Counted from the stretch's first letter, positions 1 to 8,815 are shown. The stretch is DNA of 34,525 nucleotides from Pseudomonadota bacterium (GCA_023433515.1 JAEZCN010000061.1:1-34525), one strand, 5' to 3'. A program made the numbers and translations. The notes: a model not told the origin generated them from the sequence alone.

Positions 1-1443
1 CCGCTGCGCGGCGGCGCGCAGACACCACGTTCGCTGCCCGCGACGCCGGTGCGCGAAGTCGATCCGCTGTTCGACGACATCTCCGAGCGCGCCTTCAATT
101 TCTTCTGGGATACCGCGGAGCCCGGCACAGGGCTGATCCCGGATCGCTGGCCGAAGCCGCCGTTCGCCAGCATCGCTGCGAGCGGATTCGCGCTCAACGC
201 CTATGCGATCGGCGTCGAGCGCGGGTTCATCACGCGCGAGGCAGGACGCGATCGCGTCCTGATGACCCTGAAGTTCCTGCACGACGCGCCGCAGGGACCC
301 GAGCCCGCCACCACCGCCGGGTACGAAGGGTTCTTCTATCACTTCCTGAATTTCACGACCGGGCATCGCTACGGCGACTCCGAGATTTCCACCGTCGACA
401 CCGCACTGCTGATCGCGGGCGTCTTGTTCGTAGGCAATTTCTTCGACCTCGACAACCCCGGGGAAACGGAAATCCGGAAACTCGCCGACGCGTTGTACCG
501 GCGCGTGAACTGGCCCTGGGCCGCGGTGTACGGGCTCGACATCGCGATGGGCTGGAGTCCCGAACTCGGCTTCATCCGCTTCGACTGGCGCGGATACAAC
601 GAGGCCATGCTCGTGTACATCCTGGGCCTCGGCAGCCCTAGCTACCCGATCTCCGCGCGCACCTGGGACGCCTGGACTTCGGAATACGACGATCGCTGGG
701 GCACGCTGGAAGGCCAGACGCATCTCACGTTCGGGCCGATGTTCGGCCACCAGTACAGCGCGATCTGGATCGACTATCGCGGCATCTACGACCGCTTCAT
801 GTACCTGCAGGGCTTCGACTACTTCGAGAACAGCCGGCGCGCGGCGCTCGCGCAACGCGCGTACGCGATCCGCAATCCGCTCGATTGGGAAGGTTACGGG
901 CCCAACGTGTGGGGCCTGACCGCCTCCGACGGCCCCGCGAACGTCACGCTTCCGTATCGCGGCGAAATGCGCAAGTTCGCCTCGTATGCCGCGCGCGGCG
1001 TGGGCCTCACGGAAAACTTCGACGACGGCACGCTCGCGCCGACGGCGGTCATCTCGTCCCTGCCCTTCGCGCCCGAGATCGTGGTGCCGGCCGTGAAGAC
1101 GATCTACTCGCGATACGGACGCCACATCTATGGAAAGTACGGCTTCGTCGATTCATTCAACCCGAGTTTCGACTACGACATACCGCTGGTGCACGGCCGG
1201 CGCGTGCGCGGCCTCGGGTGGGTCGCGAGCGACTATCTGGGAATCGACCAGGGGCCGATCATCGCGATGATCGAAAATTACCGGAGTGAACTCATCTGGC
1301 GCGTGATGAAGGGGGATCCCTTCCTGCGGCAGGGTTTGCAGCGCGCGGGATTCGAGGGTGGGTGGTTGAATGAACCACCTCCCGGACAGCCCGAGGCAAC
1401 CGCCATCGGTGGTCAGACACCGTCCCCGTCAACCAACGCGTAG
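1..1443 (+). CDS. Glucoamylase-family glycoside hydrolase (PF10091, GH144-like), 5' end outside window
   Basis: The protein carries the conserved blocks of the PF10091 'Glycoamylase' family in the expected order: NFFWD near the start, GYNEAMLVYILGLGSPSYPI, FGHQYSAIWIDYRGIYD, WGLTASDGP, YGKYGFVDSFNP and IDQGPIIAMIENYRS. Characterised members (GH144 and relatives) are beta-1,2-glucanases, usually exported, so a role in trimming beta-1,2-glucan or a similar polymer is likely but inferred. The first start codon in view is the GTG at 49. The frame is open back to base 1, so the true start and any signal peptide probably lie upstream. About 464 residues are visible, close to a full family domain. 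The low-complexity tail (PPPGQPEA...SPSTNA) ends inside the convergent otsA, with a 15-base 3' overlap. The exact substrate cannot be read from the sequence. Confidence 0.88.
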   Translation, partial: PLRGGAQTPRSLPATPVREVDPLFDDISERAFNFFWDTAEPGTGLIPDRWPKPPFASIAASGFALNAYAIGVERGFITREAGRDRVLMTLKFLHDAPQGPEPATTAGYEGFFYHFLNFTTGHRYGDSEISTVDTALLIAGVLFVGNFFDLDNPGETEIRKLADALYRRVNWPWAAVYGLDIAMGWSPELGFIRFDWRGYNEAMLVYILGLGSPSYPISARTWDAWTSEYDDRWGTLEGQTHLTFGPMFGHQYSAIWIDYRGIYDRFMYLQGFDYFENSRRAALAQRAYAIRNPLDWEGYGPNVWGLTASDGPANVTLPYRGEMRKFASYAARGVGLTENFDDGTLAPTAVISSLPFAPEIVVPAVKTIYSRYGRHIYGKYGFVDSFNPSFDYDIPLVHGRRVRGLGWVASDYLGIDQGPIIAMIENYRSELIWRVMKGDPFLRQGLQRAGFEGGWLNEPPPGQPEATAIGGQTPSPSTNA

Positions 1444-2835
1444 CGCCAGTTGCGGCGCGCTGCCGGCGACGGACTCGAGCGTGTCGACGAAGCTGGTGTG
1501 CCACGCCGTGATGGAGTTTCTCCGCAACACATCGATCATCGCCTGGTGGCGTTCGCGGCGCTCGGCGAGTGGCATGTTGAACGCCTGCTGTATCGCATGG
1601 CCCATTCCGCGCGAATCGTACGGATTCACCATGACTGCGCCGCCCAGCTCGCGCGCGGCGCCGGCGAGCGTCGAGAGGATCAACACGCCCGGATCCGCCG
1701 GGTCCTGCGCGGCGACGAATTCCTTCGCGACGAGGTTCATGCCGTCGCGCACCGGCGTCACGATGCCGACCTGCGCGGAGCGCATGAAGCCCATGAGCAC
1801 GTCATGCTGGAAGTTGCGGTTCAGGTAGCGGATCGGCGTCCAGTCGGTGTCGGCGAAGCGGCCGTTGATGCGGCCCGTGGTCTGCTCGAGCTGCTGGCGG
1901 ATCTCCGAGTAAGCGCGCACGTCGGTGCGGGACAGCGGCGCGATCTGCAGGAACGAAACGCGATTCTGGTTTTCGGGATGTGTCTCGAGAAACCGTTCGT
2001 ACGCCTTGAAGCGCTCGACCAGGCCCTTGCTGTAGTCGAGCCTGTCCACGCCGATCATGAGGCGGCGGCCTAACAAGCCGGCGACCATGCGCTTCACCGT
2101 CTCGGTCTTCTGTGACTCGACGGCATCGCGCTGGATGAGATCGACGTCGACGCCGATCGGGTAGACCCCCGTCACCACGCGGCGACCGCCGATGGCCACG
2201 GTATGTTTGGAAGCCAGCGCCTGCGGTCCCCACACGTACGCGACGGCCGCGCGGAAGGAGTCGCGATCCGTCTCCGTCTGAAAGCCGAGCACGTCGTACG
2301 CCAGCATCGCCTGCAACAGTTCGCCATACACCGGCAGGACGCGCAGCACCTCCACGTTCGGAAACGGAATGTGCAGGAACAGGCCCATGGGCTGATTCGC
2401 ACCCTCTTCCCGCAGCTTCTGCGCGAGCGGGAACAGGTGATAGTCGTGCACCCAGACCAGATCGTCGTCGTGCAGCAGCGGCATGAGTTCGCGCGCATAG
2501 CGCTGGTTCATGCGTTGATAGGCTTCGTAGTGGACGTCGCTGTAACGAAAGCCGTCGACGAAGTAATGGAACAGAGGCCACAACGTGCCGTTGCAGAAGC
2601 CGAGATAGAAATCCCGGTACTCGGACTGGTCGAACTCGATCGACGCGTAGGTGACCCCGTCCTTGCGCGTGATCGTCGGCTCGGCGGAGGGTTGCTCGCT
2701 GGTCTCGCCGTTCCAGCCGAACCAGACACCGCGCCGCGCCTTGATCGCGGCGGCAAGGCCGATGGCGAGACCACCCGGCGGCGTTCCGTGTTTGGGCACC
2801 GAGATGCGATTCGAAATGGTCACGAGGCGGCTCAT
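1429..2835 (-). CDS. otsA: Alpha,alpha-trehalose-phosphate synthase (UDP-forming), GT20
   Basis: This enzyme makes trehalose-6-phosphate from UDP-glucose and glucose-6-phosphate in the cytosol, the first step of the OtsBA pathway. The 468-residue product has the GT20 landmarks: SNR and PPGGLAIGL near the N-terminus (about 8-27), WVHDYHL (128-134), HIPFP (155-159), GVDRLDYSKG (262-271) and PVRDGMNLVAKEFVAAQ (361-377). Length and motifs are normal, so it should be active. The ATG at 2835 overlaps the stop of the upstream GH15 gene as ATGA, so it is the last gene of a coupled otsB-GH15-otsA operon. Its 3' end overlaps the convergent PF10091 gene by 15 bases. Codons 254-256 (Leu-Leu-Gly) are TTG TTA GGC, a recurring word in this window. 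Confidence 0.96.
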   Translation of the reverse strand: MSRLVTISNRISVPKHGTPPGGLAIGLAAAIKARRGVWFGWNGETSEQPSAEPTITRKDGVTYASIEFDQSEYRDFYLGFCNGTLWPLFHYFVDGFRYSDVHYEAYQRMNQRYARELMPLLHDDDLVWVHDYHLFPLAQKLREEGANQPMGLFLHIPFPNVEVLRVLPVYGELLQAMLAYDVLGFQTETDRDSFRAAVAYVWGPQALASKHTVAIGGRRVVTGVYPIGVDVDLIQRDAVESQKTETVKRMVAGLLGRRLMIGVDRLDYSKGLVERFKAYERFLETHPENQNRVSFLQIAPLSRTDVRAYSEIRQQLEQTTGRINGRFADTDWTPIRYLNRNFQHDVLMGFMRSAQVGIVTPVRDGMNLVAKEFVAAQDPADPGVLILSTLAGAARELGGAVMVNPYDSRGMGHAIQQAFNMPLAERRERHQAMIDVLRRNSITAWHTSFVDTLESVAGSAPQLALRVG

Positions 2836-4610
2836 ACGATCTCCTCCCAGCTGCGCGACAATCGCAGTGCGCTGCCGATGATGCCCACCATGCTGTACGT
2901 CTGCGGGAAGTTGCCCCACAGCTCGCCCGTCGTGGGCGAGATGTCCTCGGACAGCAATCCGAGAGGATTGCGCCGCTCGAGCAGTCGCGTGAACCGCTCG
3001 CGCGCTTCGTCGATCCGGCCGGCGGCGGCGAGCGCATTGACGTACCAGAAAGCACATATGGTGAAGGCGTTTTCGGGGGCTCCGAAATCGTCGGCGTGCC
3101 GGTACCTGAACAGCAGATCGCCGACGGACAGTTCTTCCTCGATGCGTTCGAGTGTTTTCAGAAAACGGGGATCGGTCGCGGGCAGCAGCCCGAGCTCCGG
3201 CAGCAGCAACGCGGTCGCATCGAGATCGCGATTGCCGAAGGCCGACGTGAACGATTGGCGCTCCTCGTTCCACGCGCCGGCGAGAATCTGCTCGCGCATG
3301 CGGTCGGCGTGCGCGGCCCACTCGCGCGCCGCGGCCTCGTCGCCCACCCGGCGCGAGACGCGCGCGAGCCGGTCGCATCCCGCCCACGAGATCGCCGCCG
3401 AGAACGTGTGGCGCTGCAGGCGTCCGCGGAATTCCCAAGGCCCCGCGTCCGGCACTTCGAAAGTCGCGACCGCGCGGCGGCCCAGGCGGTACAGGCGCTC
3501 GAGCAAAGTCTGGTCGCCCGAGCGCACCAGCCGCTCGTCGAAGAACAATTGCGTGGCCGCGAGGATCACCGAGCCATACACGTCGTGCTGCACCTGTTCG
3601 GCGGCGAGGTTGCCGAACCTCACCGGGCCCATGCCGAGATAACCCGTCAGGCTCTTCGCGATCTTCTCCTCGGCGTACGGGTCGCCCGAGATGCCGTAGA
3701 GCGGCTGCAAGGTATCGGCCGTCGACGAGGCGATGATGTTGTCGATGTAATGTAGATAGGCCTCCATCGTGCGCGTCGCGCCCAGGCGGTTGAGCGTCTG
3801 GATCACGAAGTAGCTGTCGCGCAGCCAGCAATAGCGGTAATCCCAGTTGCGCGTGGAGTCCGGAGCCTCGGGGATCGAGGTGGTGAGCGCCGCCAGCACC
3901 GCTCCCGTATCCTCGTAGGTGCACAGTTTGAGCGTGATCGCCGAGCGGATGACCGCGTCCTGCCAGTCGGCGGGCACCGCGAGCGTGCGCACCCATTCCT
4001 GCCAGTACGAGAGCGTCGCGCCGAAGAAGTCGCGCGCGATCGCGGATGGCGCTTCCTCCATCGTCTCGTCCGGACCGATGATGAAGTGCAACGGCTGCTC
4101 GAGCACGACGGAGCGGCGCTCGAGCAACGCGGCGAGCGAGGCGTCGGTCGTGAGCCGGTAGTTGAGTCCCTCAGCCACGAAGCGGATGTGATGACTGCCC
4201 ATGACGCCGGGTTCGCAGCGTTCGCCGAAGCCCGCCGTGGGCGCGAGGCGCAGTCGCAGCGTCGGCCGTCCCGCGATCGGCTCCACGGTGCGGATGAACA
4301 TCATCGGGCGGAACATGCGTCCGCGCGCGCGGAAACGCGGCGCGAAATCCACGATGCGGCAGGCGCCGCCGTGGCTGTCGTACAGCCGGGTCTCGATCAC
4401 CGCCGAGTTGCGCAGGTAGTTCTGCTCGGCGCGCGCGAAATCCAGGATGTCGATCGCGAACACGCCGTGCTCGCAGTCGCCGCCTTCCTGCTGCAAGAGC
4501 GCGGAGAACACCGGGTCACCGTCCGGCCGGGGCAGGCAGGCCCACACGAAGCGGCCTCTCTCATCGACCAGCGCGGCGACCTGGCAATTGCCGATGACGC
4601 CGTAGTTCAC
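2832..4610 (-). CDS. GH15-family glycoside hydrolase, probable trehalase or glucoamylase-like enzyme
   Basis: The 592-residue protein has an N-terminal beta-rich region of the trehalase-like type (from NYGVIGNCQVAALV) followed by an (alpha/alpha)6 GH15 catalytic domain. The domain shows NWDYRYCWLRDS, GYLGMGPVRFGN, PENAFTICAFWYVNAL and SEDISPTTGELWGNFPQTYS. Proteins with this architecture include mycobacterial-type trehalases and glucan glucohydrolases. Its place between otsB and otsA favours trehalose or a trehalose-containing glucan as substrate, which is inference. The start is taken as the GTG at 4610, because it overlaps the otsB stop as GTGA, has GGAG five bases upstream, and matches the usual family N-terminus. 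A longer frame to 4676 would run into otsB. The stop overlaps the otsA start as ATGA. No signal peptide is visible, so it is likely cytosolic. Confidence 0.9.
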   Translation of the reverse strand: MNYGVIGNCQVAALVDERGRFVWACLPRPDGDPVFSALLQQEGGDCEHGVFAIDILDFARAEQNYLRNSAVIETRLYDSHGGACRIVDFAPRFRARGRMFRPMMFIRTVEPIAGRPTLRLRLAPTAGFGERCEPGVMGSHHIRFVAEGLNYRLTTDASLAALLERRSVVLEQPLHFIIGPDETMEEAPSAIARDFFGATLSYWQEWVRTLAVPADWQDAVIRSAITLKLCTYEDTGAVLAALTTSIPEAPDSTRNWDYRYCWLRDSYFVIQTLNRLGATRTMEAYLHYIDNIIASSTADTLQPLYGISGDPYAEEKIAKSLTGYLGMGPVRFGNLAAEQVQHDVYGSVILAATQLFFDERLVRSGDQTLLERLYRLGRRAVATFEVPDAGPWEFRGRLQRHTFSAAISWAGCDRLARVSRRVGDEAAAREWAAHADRMREQILAGAWNEERQSFTSAFGNRDLDATALLLPELGLLPATDPRFLKTLERIEEELSVGDLLFRYRHADDFGAPENAFTICAFWYVNALAAAGRIDEARERFTRLLERRNPLGLLSEDISPTTGELWGNFPQTYSMVGIIGSALRLSRSWEEIV

Positions 4611-5380
4611 GCACTCTCCGCGTGCGCCAGCCGCGTGAGCCATTGCCGCACCGCTACCGGTCCGGGCAGCCACCATTCCGACGCGACGCGCGGACCCACC
4701 GCGATCGCGATGCCGTTGAAGCGCCGCACCGCCGCGAATCCGCCGTAGTCGGTCTGATCATCGCCGATGAAGATCGGCGTCCGCTCACGAAAAGGCGGCT
4801 CCTCCATGAAGGCGCTGACCGCGCTGTCCTTGGTATGCACCGCGGGCTTCACCTCGATGACGGCGTGGCCGTCGAGGATCGCGAACTCCGGCACCAGGGG
4901 CTTCGCGAGCAATGCAACTTCCGCGCGCAGCTGATGCTCGAGATCGCGCGCGCCCTGGAAATGCAGCGCGAGGCCCGCGCCCTTGTCCTCGAGCTCGAGG
5001 CCGGGATGGCGCGCGGCCAGCTCGCGCAGTCCCTGCCTGACGCCCGCGAGCTGCTCGTGCACGACGGGGGCCACGTACAGGGAGCCATCCGCCGAGCGGC
5101 GCTCGCAGCCGTGCAGCCCGGCCACGGGCAACTGCAACGTGCCGAACAGACGGTCGAGATCGGTAACCGTGCGACCGCTGACCAGTGCGATGGCGCCCTG
5201 GGAAGCCCGCGCGAGGTCGGCGAGAAGCTCCAGCAATCCAGGCTCCACGATCACCGAACGCGGGGTCGGGGCGAGCTCCAGCAACGTGCCATCGACGTCG
5301 AGGAAAAGGCACCAGGGAGTGGTCGGGACCGGTGGCGCCGGCCCCTCGGTCGTCGATTTGCGAGTCGCGAGCTGCGTCAT
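4607..5380 (-). CDS. otsB: Trehalose-6-phosphate phosphatase (HAD superfamily)
   Basis: It removes phosphate from trehalose-6-phosphate to give trehalose. The 257-residue protein has HAD motif I DVDGT (28-32), SGRTVTDLDRLF (68-79), a lysine in the KPAVHTKD stretch (178-185) and motif IV GDDQTD (206-211). The family usually continues GDDxTD with Glu, but here residue 212 is Tyr (GDDQTDYGGF), an unusual change next to the metal-binding aspartates. The start is the ATG at 5380. A GTG at 5401 is also in frame, but the ATG fits the family better. No Shine-Dalgarno is visible; a TATACT box lies six bases upstream, consistent with a leaderless message. It is the first gene of otsB-GH15-otsA, 85 bases downstream of purA. 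Confidence 0.94.
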   Translation of the reverse strand: MTQLATRKSTTEGPAPPVPTTPWCLFLDVDGTLLELAPTPRSVIVEPGLLELLADLARASQGAIALVSGRTVTDLDRLFGTLQLPVAGLHGCERRSADGSLYVAPVVHEQLAGVRQGLRELAARHPGLELEDKGAGLALHFQGARDLEHQLRAEVALLAKPLVPEFAILDGHAVIEVKPAVHTKDSAVSAFMEEPPFRERTPIFIGDDQTDYGGFAAVRRFNGIAIAVGPRVASEWWLPGPVAVRQWLTRLAHAESA

Positions 5381-5386
5381 GCCGGA

Positions 5387-5417
5387 AGTATATGAACCCA
5401 CGCGGCGCGAGAGTCGA
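5387..5417 (-). promoter_or_regulatory. Candidate otsB promoter, possibly giving a leaderless transcript
   Basis: On the minus strand TATACT (5392-5387) matches four to five positions of a sigma70 -10 box. A weak TCGACT (5417-5412) lies 19 bases upstream as a possible -35. Transcription would begin at or next to the otsB ATG at 5380, which would explain the missing Shine-Dalgarno. The -35 spacing is poor, so this is tentative. Confidence 0.35.
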
Positions 5418-5432
5418 CAATCATCCGAGAAT

Positions 5433-5456
5433 GCCTGTCGGAAGTCTCCTACAGGC
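5433..5456 (-). terminator. Terminator-like hairpin after purA
   Basis: Ten bases beyond the purA stop, GCCTGT and ACAGGC form a six-pair outer stem. A mismatch and an inner GGA/TCC stem around a four-base loop follow. There is no clear U-tract, so it may be a weak or Rho-assisted end that separates the superoperon from otsB. Confidence 0.35.
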
Positions 5457-5465
5457 GTTGCTCAC

Positions 5466-6767
5466 TCAGTCGAATGGATGGCGCAGGACTATCGTCTGCT
5501 CGCGGTCGGGACCCGTCGAGATGATGTCGACCGGCACGCCGGCGAGTTCCTGCAGGCGAGCGAGATACTTCTGCGCGTTGACCGGCAGCGCTTCGTATTT
5601 CTTCACGCCGATGGTCGATTCCTTCCACCCCGGCATCTCCTCGTACACCGGCTCCACGTCGGCGAACGCGTCCGCGAACAGCGGAGGCTCGTTCGTGATG
5701 CCACTCGTCGAGTCCTTCGAACGATACCCGACGCAGATCTGCAGCGTGTCAAGGCCATCGAGCACGTCGAGCTTCGTGAGGCACAACCCGGAGACGCTGG
5801 AGTTGATGATGGAGCGACGCAGCGCGACCGCGTCGAACCAGCCGCAGCGCCGCTTGCGCCCCGTGACCGCGCCGAACTCGTGGCCGACCCGCGAGAGGTG
5901 CTCGCCGTATTCGTCGAACAATTCCGTCGGGAACGGACCCGCACCGACGCGCGTGGTGTAAGCCTTCACGATGCCGAGCACGTAATCGAACGAGCGCGGT
6001 CCGAGCCCGGTGCCGGTGGCGGCGTAACCGCCCGTCGTGTTCGAAGACGTGACGAATGGATAGGTGCCGAGATCGACGTCGAGCATCGCGCCCTGCGCGC
6101 CTTCGAACATCACGTCGGCCTTCCGCGCTCGCAGCGTCGCCAGCGTCTGCGTGATGTCGCTGACCAGCGGACGCACGCGCTCGGCATACGAAAGCTGCTC
6201 TTCGAGCGTCTTCTGGAAGTCGACCGGCTGCGTCTTGAAATAATGCTGCAGCGTGAAGTTGTGGTAGTCGAGGATCTCTCCGAGTTTTGCCGCGAACTTC
6301 TCGCGCTGGAAGAGATCCTGCACGCGCACCGCGCGGCGCGCGACCTTGTCCTCGTACGCCGGACCGATGCCGCGGCCCGTGGTGCCGATCGCGTTCGCGC
6401 CGCGCGCGGCTTCGCGCGCCTTGTCGAGCGCGACGTGCGAGGGAAGGATCAGCGGACAGTTGGGCGAAATGCGCAGGCGCGCGAACACGTCTACACCCGT
6501 GTCGATCAGCGTCTGCGCCTCGCGGAACAGCGCCTCGAGCGACAACACGACACCGTTGCCGATCAGGCATTGAACGTCCGGATGCAGGATGCCCGACGGG
6601 ATCAGCGACAGGATCGTCTTCTTGCCGTCGATGACCAGCGTGTGGCCGGCGTTGTGCCCACCCTGGAACCGGGCGACCGCGGCCGCGCGTTCAGTGAGCA
6701 GGTCGACGACCTTGCCCTTGCCCTCGTCGCCCCACTGGGTCCCGATGATGATGACGAATTTGCCCAT
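5466..6767 (-). CDS. purA: Adenylosuccinate synthase
   Basis: It catalyses GTP-dependent joining of IMP and aspartate to adenylosuccinate, the first committed step of AMP synthesis. The 433-residue protein is full length and begins with the GTP-binding and catalytic segment GTQWGDEGKGKVVD (about 9-22), followed by GGHNAGHT. GTTGRGIGPAYEDK, EGAQGAMLDVDLGTYPFVT and GAVTGRKRRCGWFD are all canonical. It follows hflC after 45 bases, the standard position in this superoperon. The small yjeT gene found between hflC and purA in E. coli is absent. Expression is probably by read-through from the hfq-hfl region; no strong own promoter is evident in the 45-base gap. Confidence 0.98.
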   Translation of the reverse strand: MGKFVIIIGTQWGDEGKGKVVDLLTERAAAVARFQGGHNAGHTLVIDGKKTILSLIPSGILHPDVQCLIGNGVVLSLEALFREAQTLIDTGVDVFARLRISPNCPLILPSHVALDKAREAARGANAIGTTGRGIGPAYEDKVARRAVRVQDLFQREKFAAKLGEILDYHNFTLQHYFKTQPVDFQKTLEEQLSYAERVRPLVSDITQTLATLRARKADVMFEGAQGAMLDVDLGTYPFVTSSNTTGGYAATGTGLGPRSFDYVLGIVKAYTTRVGAGPFPTELFDEYGEHLSRVGHEFGAVTGRKRRCGWFDAVALRRSIINSSVSGLCLTKLDVLDGLDTLQICVGYRSKDSTSGITNEPPLFADAFADVEPVYEEMPGWKESTIGVKKYEALPVNAQKYLARLQELAGVPVDIISTGPDREQTIVLRHPFD

Positions 6768-6812
6768 GACTGCTCTGCGCCACCCGGGCGCATCGAAAGA
6801 ACTCGGGGGAGA

Positions 6813-7691
6813 TCAGCGCCGCGCCGGCGTCGGATCTTTGAAGTAGCGGAAGAATTCGCTGTCCGGCGCGAGGACCATGACGTCGCGATCGCCGCCGAGC
6901 GAGTTGCGGTAAGCCTGCAACGACCGCTGGAACGAATAGAACTCGGGATTGCGGTTGAACGCGACGGCGTAGATGCCCGCGGCGGTCGACTCGCCCTCGC
7001 CGCGGATGCGTTGCGCGTCCGCCTGCGCCTTCGCGATGATCTCGGCTCGCGTGCGCTCCGCCGTCGACCGGATGATGGTCGACTCGCGTTCACCCTCGCC
7101 GCGCATCGTGTTCGCGATGCCCTCGAAGCCGCGCTTCATGCTGTCGTACACGCTGGTCGCGACCTCATCCTGCAGGTCGATGCGCTGCACGCGCACGTCG
7201 ATGAGCTCGATGCCGAGCTTGCCGAGCGCCTCGCTCGAGCGCTCGATGAACTCGCCCGTGATCTCCTGGCGGTCGGAGGTGACGATCTCACGCAGCGTGC
7301 GGCGCGCGACGGCGTTCTTGATGCCGTCCTGGATGTTTTCGCCCACGAGTATCTCGGCGCGGCGTTCGTCGCCGCCCGTCGTGGCCTGGTAGAAACGCTC
7401 GGCGTCGAGAATCTTCCACTTGATGTAGTAGTCGACGGTCAGGCCCTGGCTCTCGCGCGTCAGGAACTGCTCGCCTTCGAACCTGCGCGTGAGCACGCGC
7501 CGGTCGAAGCGCACGATGTTGTCGATGAGCGGAACCTTGAAGTGCAGGCCCGGCTTGTAGTTCTTGCCGATGATTTCCTGGATCTGCACGCGCAGGGCCA
7601 GCTCCTGCTCCCTGACGATGAACGTCGAGGACGTGCCCAGCAGCACCAGCGCCAGCAGAAGGACGAGGAATCCGAGTACGCGCGAGCCCAT
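6813..7691 (-). CDS. hflC: HflC, SPFH-domain modulator of FtsH protease
   Basis: HflC forms the large membrane-anchored HflKC assembly that encloses FtsH and limits its proteolysis. The 292-residue protein has an N-terminal membrane anchor (about residues 5-22, VLGFLVLLLALVLLGTSS). An SPFH/band-7 domain follows (FIVREQELALRVQ..., GLHFKVPLIDNIVRFDRRV). After it comes a long charged helix rich in Ala/Glu/Arg (GEGERESTIIRSTAERTRAEI...), typical of HflC. The ATG shares one base with the hflK stop (TGATG), so the pair is translationally coupled. Most of the protein is expected on the periplasmic side. Confidence 0.97.
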   Translation of the reverse strand: MGSRVLGFLVLLLALVLLGTSSTFIVREQELALRVQIQEIIGKNYKPGLHFKVPLIDNIVRFDRRVLTRRFEGEQFLTRESQGLTVDYYIKWKILDAERFYQATTGGDERRAEILVGENIQDGIKNAVARRTLREIVTSDRQEITGEFIERSSEALGKLGIELIDVRVQRIDLQDEVATSVYDSMKRGFEGIANTMRGEGERESTIIRSTAERTRAEIIAKAQADAQRIRGEGESTAAGIYAVAFNRNPEFYSFQRSLQAYRNSLGGDRDVMVLAPDSEFFRYFKDPTPARR

Positions 7692-8797
7692 CAGCGATCC
7701 ACCCGTTGACGACCATCCGGCACCGTGGTCGGCTCGGCTTCACCCACCGTCACCGTCCCGCGCGACGAACCGACGCCCGCGTCGGAATCGCGACGCTCGA
7801 TCAGCTTGTCGAGCGGTAGATAGAACACGTTGCTGCTGCCGGGTTTCTGGTCGACGATGATCTTGCGCGATCGGCTCATGACGCTTTCGACGGTTTCGAT
7901 GAACATGCGCTCGCGCGTCACGTTGGGCGCGCGTTCATAGGCGGCCGCGATCTGGTTGAAGCGCGCCACGTCACCGGTGGCCAGCGCGACGACCTGCGCC
8001 TTGTAGGCTTCCGCTTCCTGCATGATGCCCGCGGCGCGACCTTCCGCCTTCGGCAGGATGCCGTTCGCATACGCCTGGGCTTCGTTGATCATGCGCTGGC
8101 GATCCGCGCGCGCCTTGACCGAATCACGCTGCGCGGCCTGCACCGCCTCCGGCACCTGCACGTCGGTGATGTTCACGTTGCGCACTTCGATGCCCGCGCC
8201 GTACTGGTCGAGCGTGCGTTGCATGATGTCGCGCGTGTCGAGGGCGATGCGCAGGCGCTCCGCCTCGAGGATGGCCTGCTGGTTGTTGCGGCCGACGACC
8301 TCGCGCAGCGCGCTCTCGCTGACTTCGCCGAGCGTGGTCTTCGGATCGCGCACCCTGAACAGGAAATCCTCCGCGTCCTTGACGCGGTACTGCACGGCGA
8401 CCTGCAGCTCGACCATGTTCGGCTCGGCGGTCAGCACGCGCGACTTGATGTTCGCGGACGAAACACCCTCGACGTCGACCTTGGTGACCGTTTCGATAGG
8501 CCATGGGAAACGCCATCCCCAGCCGTTCGGCACGGTGATGTGGTACGCGCCGAAGCGCTGCACGACACCGCGATGACCGGGCGCGACCGTGTAGAAACCC
8601 GTCGCCATCCAGATGGCGACGATGATGAGGCCGATGACCAGCAACGACGTGGACGAACGGCCGCCTCCGCCGCCACCGCCGAACAGCGATTCGATGCGCT
8701 TCTGCCAGTCCTTGAAGGCCTGGTCGAGATCGCCCCCCGGAGAGGGTTTGCGACCCCAGGGGTTGTTGTTATTTCCGCCGGGTTGGTTCCAGGCCAT
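7691..8797 (-). CDS. hflK: HflK, SPFH-domain modulator of FtsH protease
   Basis: This is the partner of HflC in the FtsH-HflKC complex. The 368-residue protein starts with a hydrophilic Asn/Gly-rich cytosolic segment (NQPGGNNNNPWG, later a run of seven glycines) seen in most HflK proteins. One transmembrane helix follows (about 52-70, SLLVIGLIIVAIWMATGFY), then the SPFH domain (APGHRGVVQRFG...WRFPWPIETVTKVDVE) and an Ala/Glu/Arg-rich coiled region. The C-terminal tail (SSRGTVTVGEAEPTTVPDG) is probably disordered. It lies 18 bases after hflX and shares one base with hflC. No good Shine-Dalgarno precedes the ATG. Confidence 0.97.
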   Translation of the reverse strand: MAWNQPGGNNNNPWGRKPSPGGDLDQAFKDWQKRIESLFGGGGGGGRSSTSLLVIGLIIVAIWMATGFYTVAPGHRGVVQRFGAYHITVPNGWGWRFPWPIETVTKVDVEGVSSANIKSRVLTAEPNMVELQVAVQYRVKDAEDFLFRVRDPKTTLGEVSESALREVVGRNNQQAILEAERLRIALDTRDIMQRTLDQYGAGIEVRNVNITDVQVPEAVQAAQRDSVKARADRQRMINEAQAYANGILPKAEGRAAGIMQEAEAYKAQVVALATGDVARFNQIAAAYERAPNVTRERMFIETVESVMSRSRKIIVDQKPGSSNVFYLPLDKLIERRDSDAGVGSSRGTVTVGEAEPTTVPDGRQRVDR

Positions 8798-8815
8798 AGG
8801 GGTCAGCTTGTTCGA

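Noticed and set aside
6768..6812. A yjeT-like small gene between hflC and purA
   Set aside because: Only 45 bases separate the genes; there is no room for it.
4983..7709. A 908-codon open frame on the plus strand opposite otsB, purA and hflC
   Set aside because: It is antisense to three well-supported genes and its translation is Arg/Ala/Asp-rich low-information sequence, typical of shadow frames in GC-rich DNA.
8640..8700. Repetitive GCC/GCG triplets in hflK as a tandem repeat element
   Set aside because: They encode the glycine run of the HflK N-terminal segment, a normal feature of the family.
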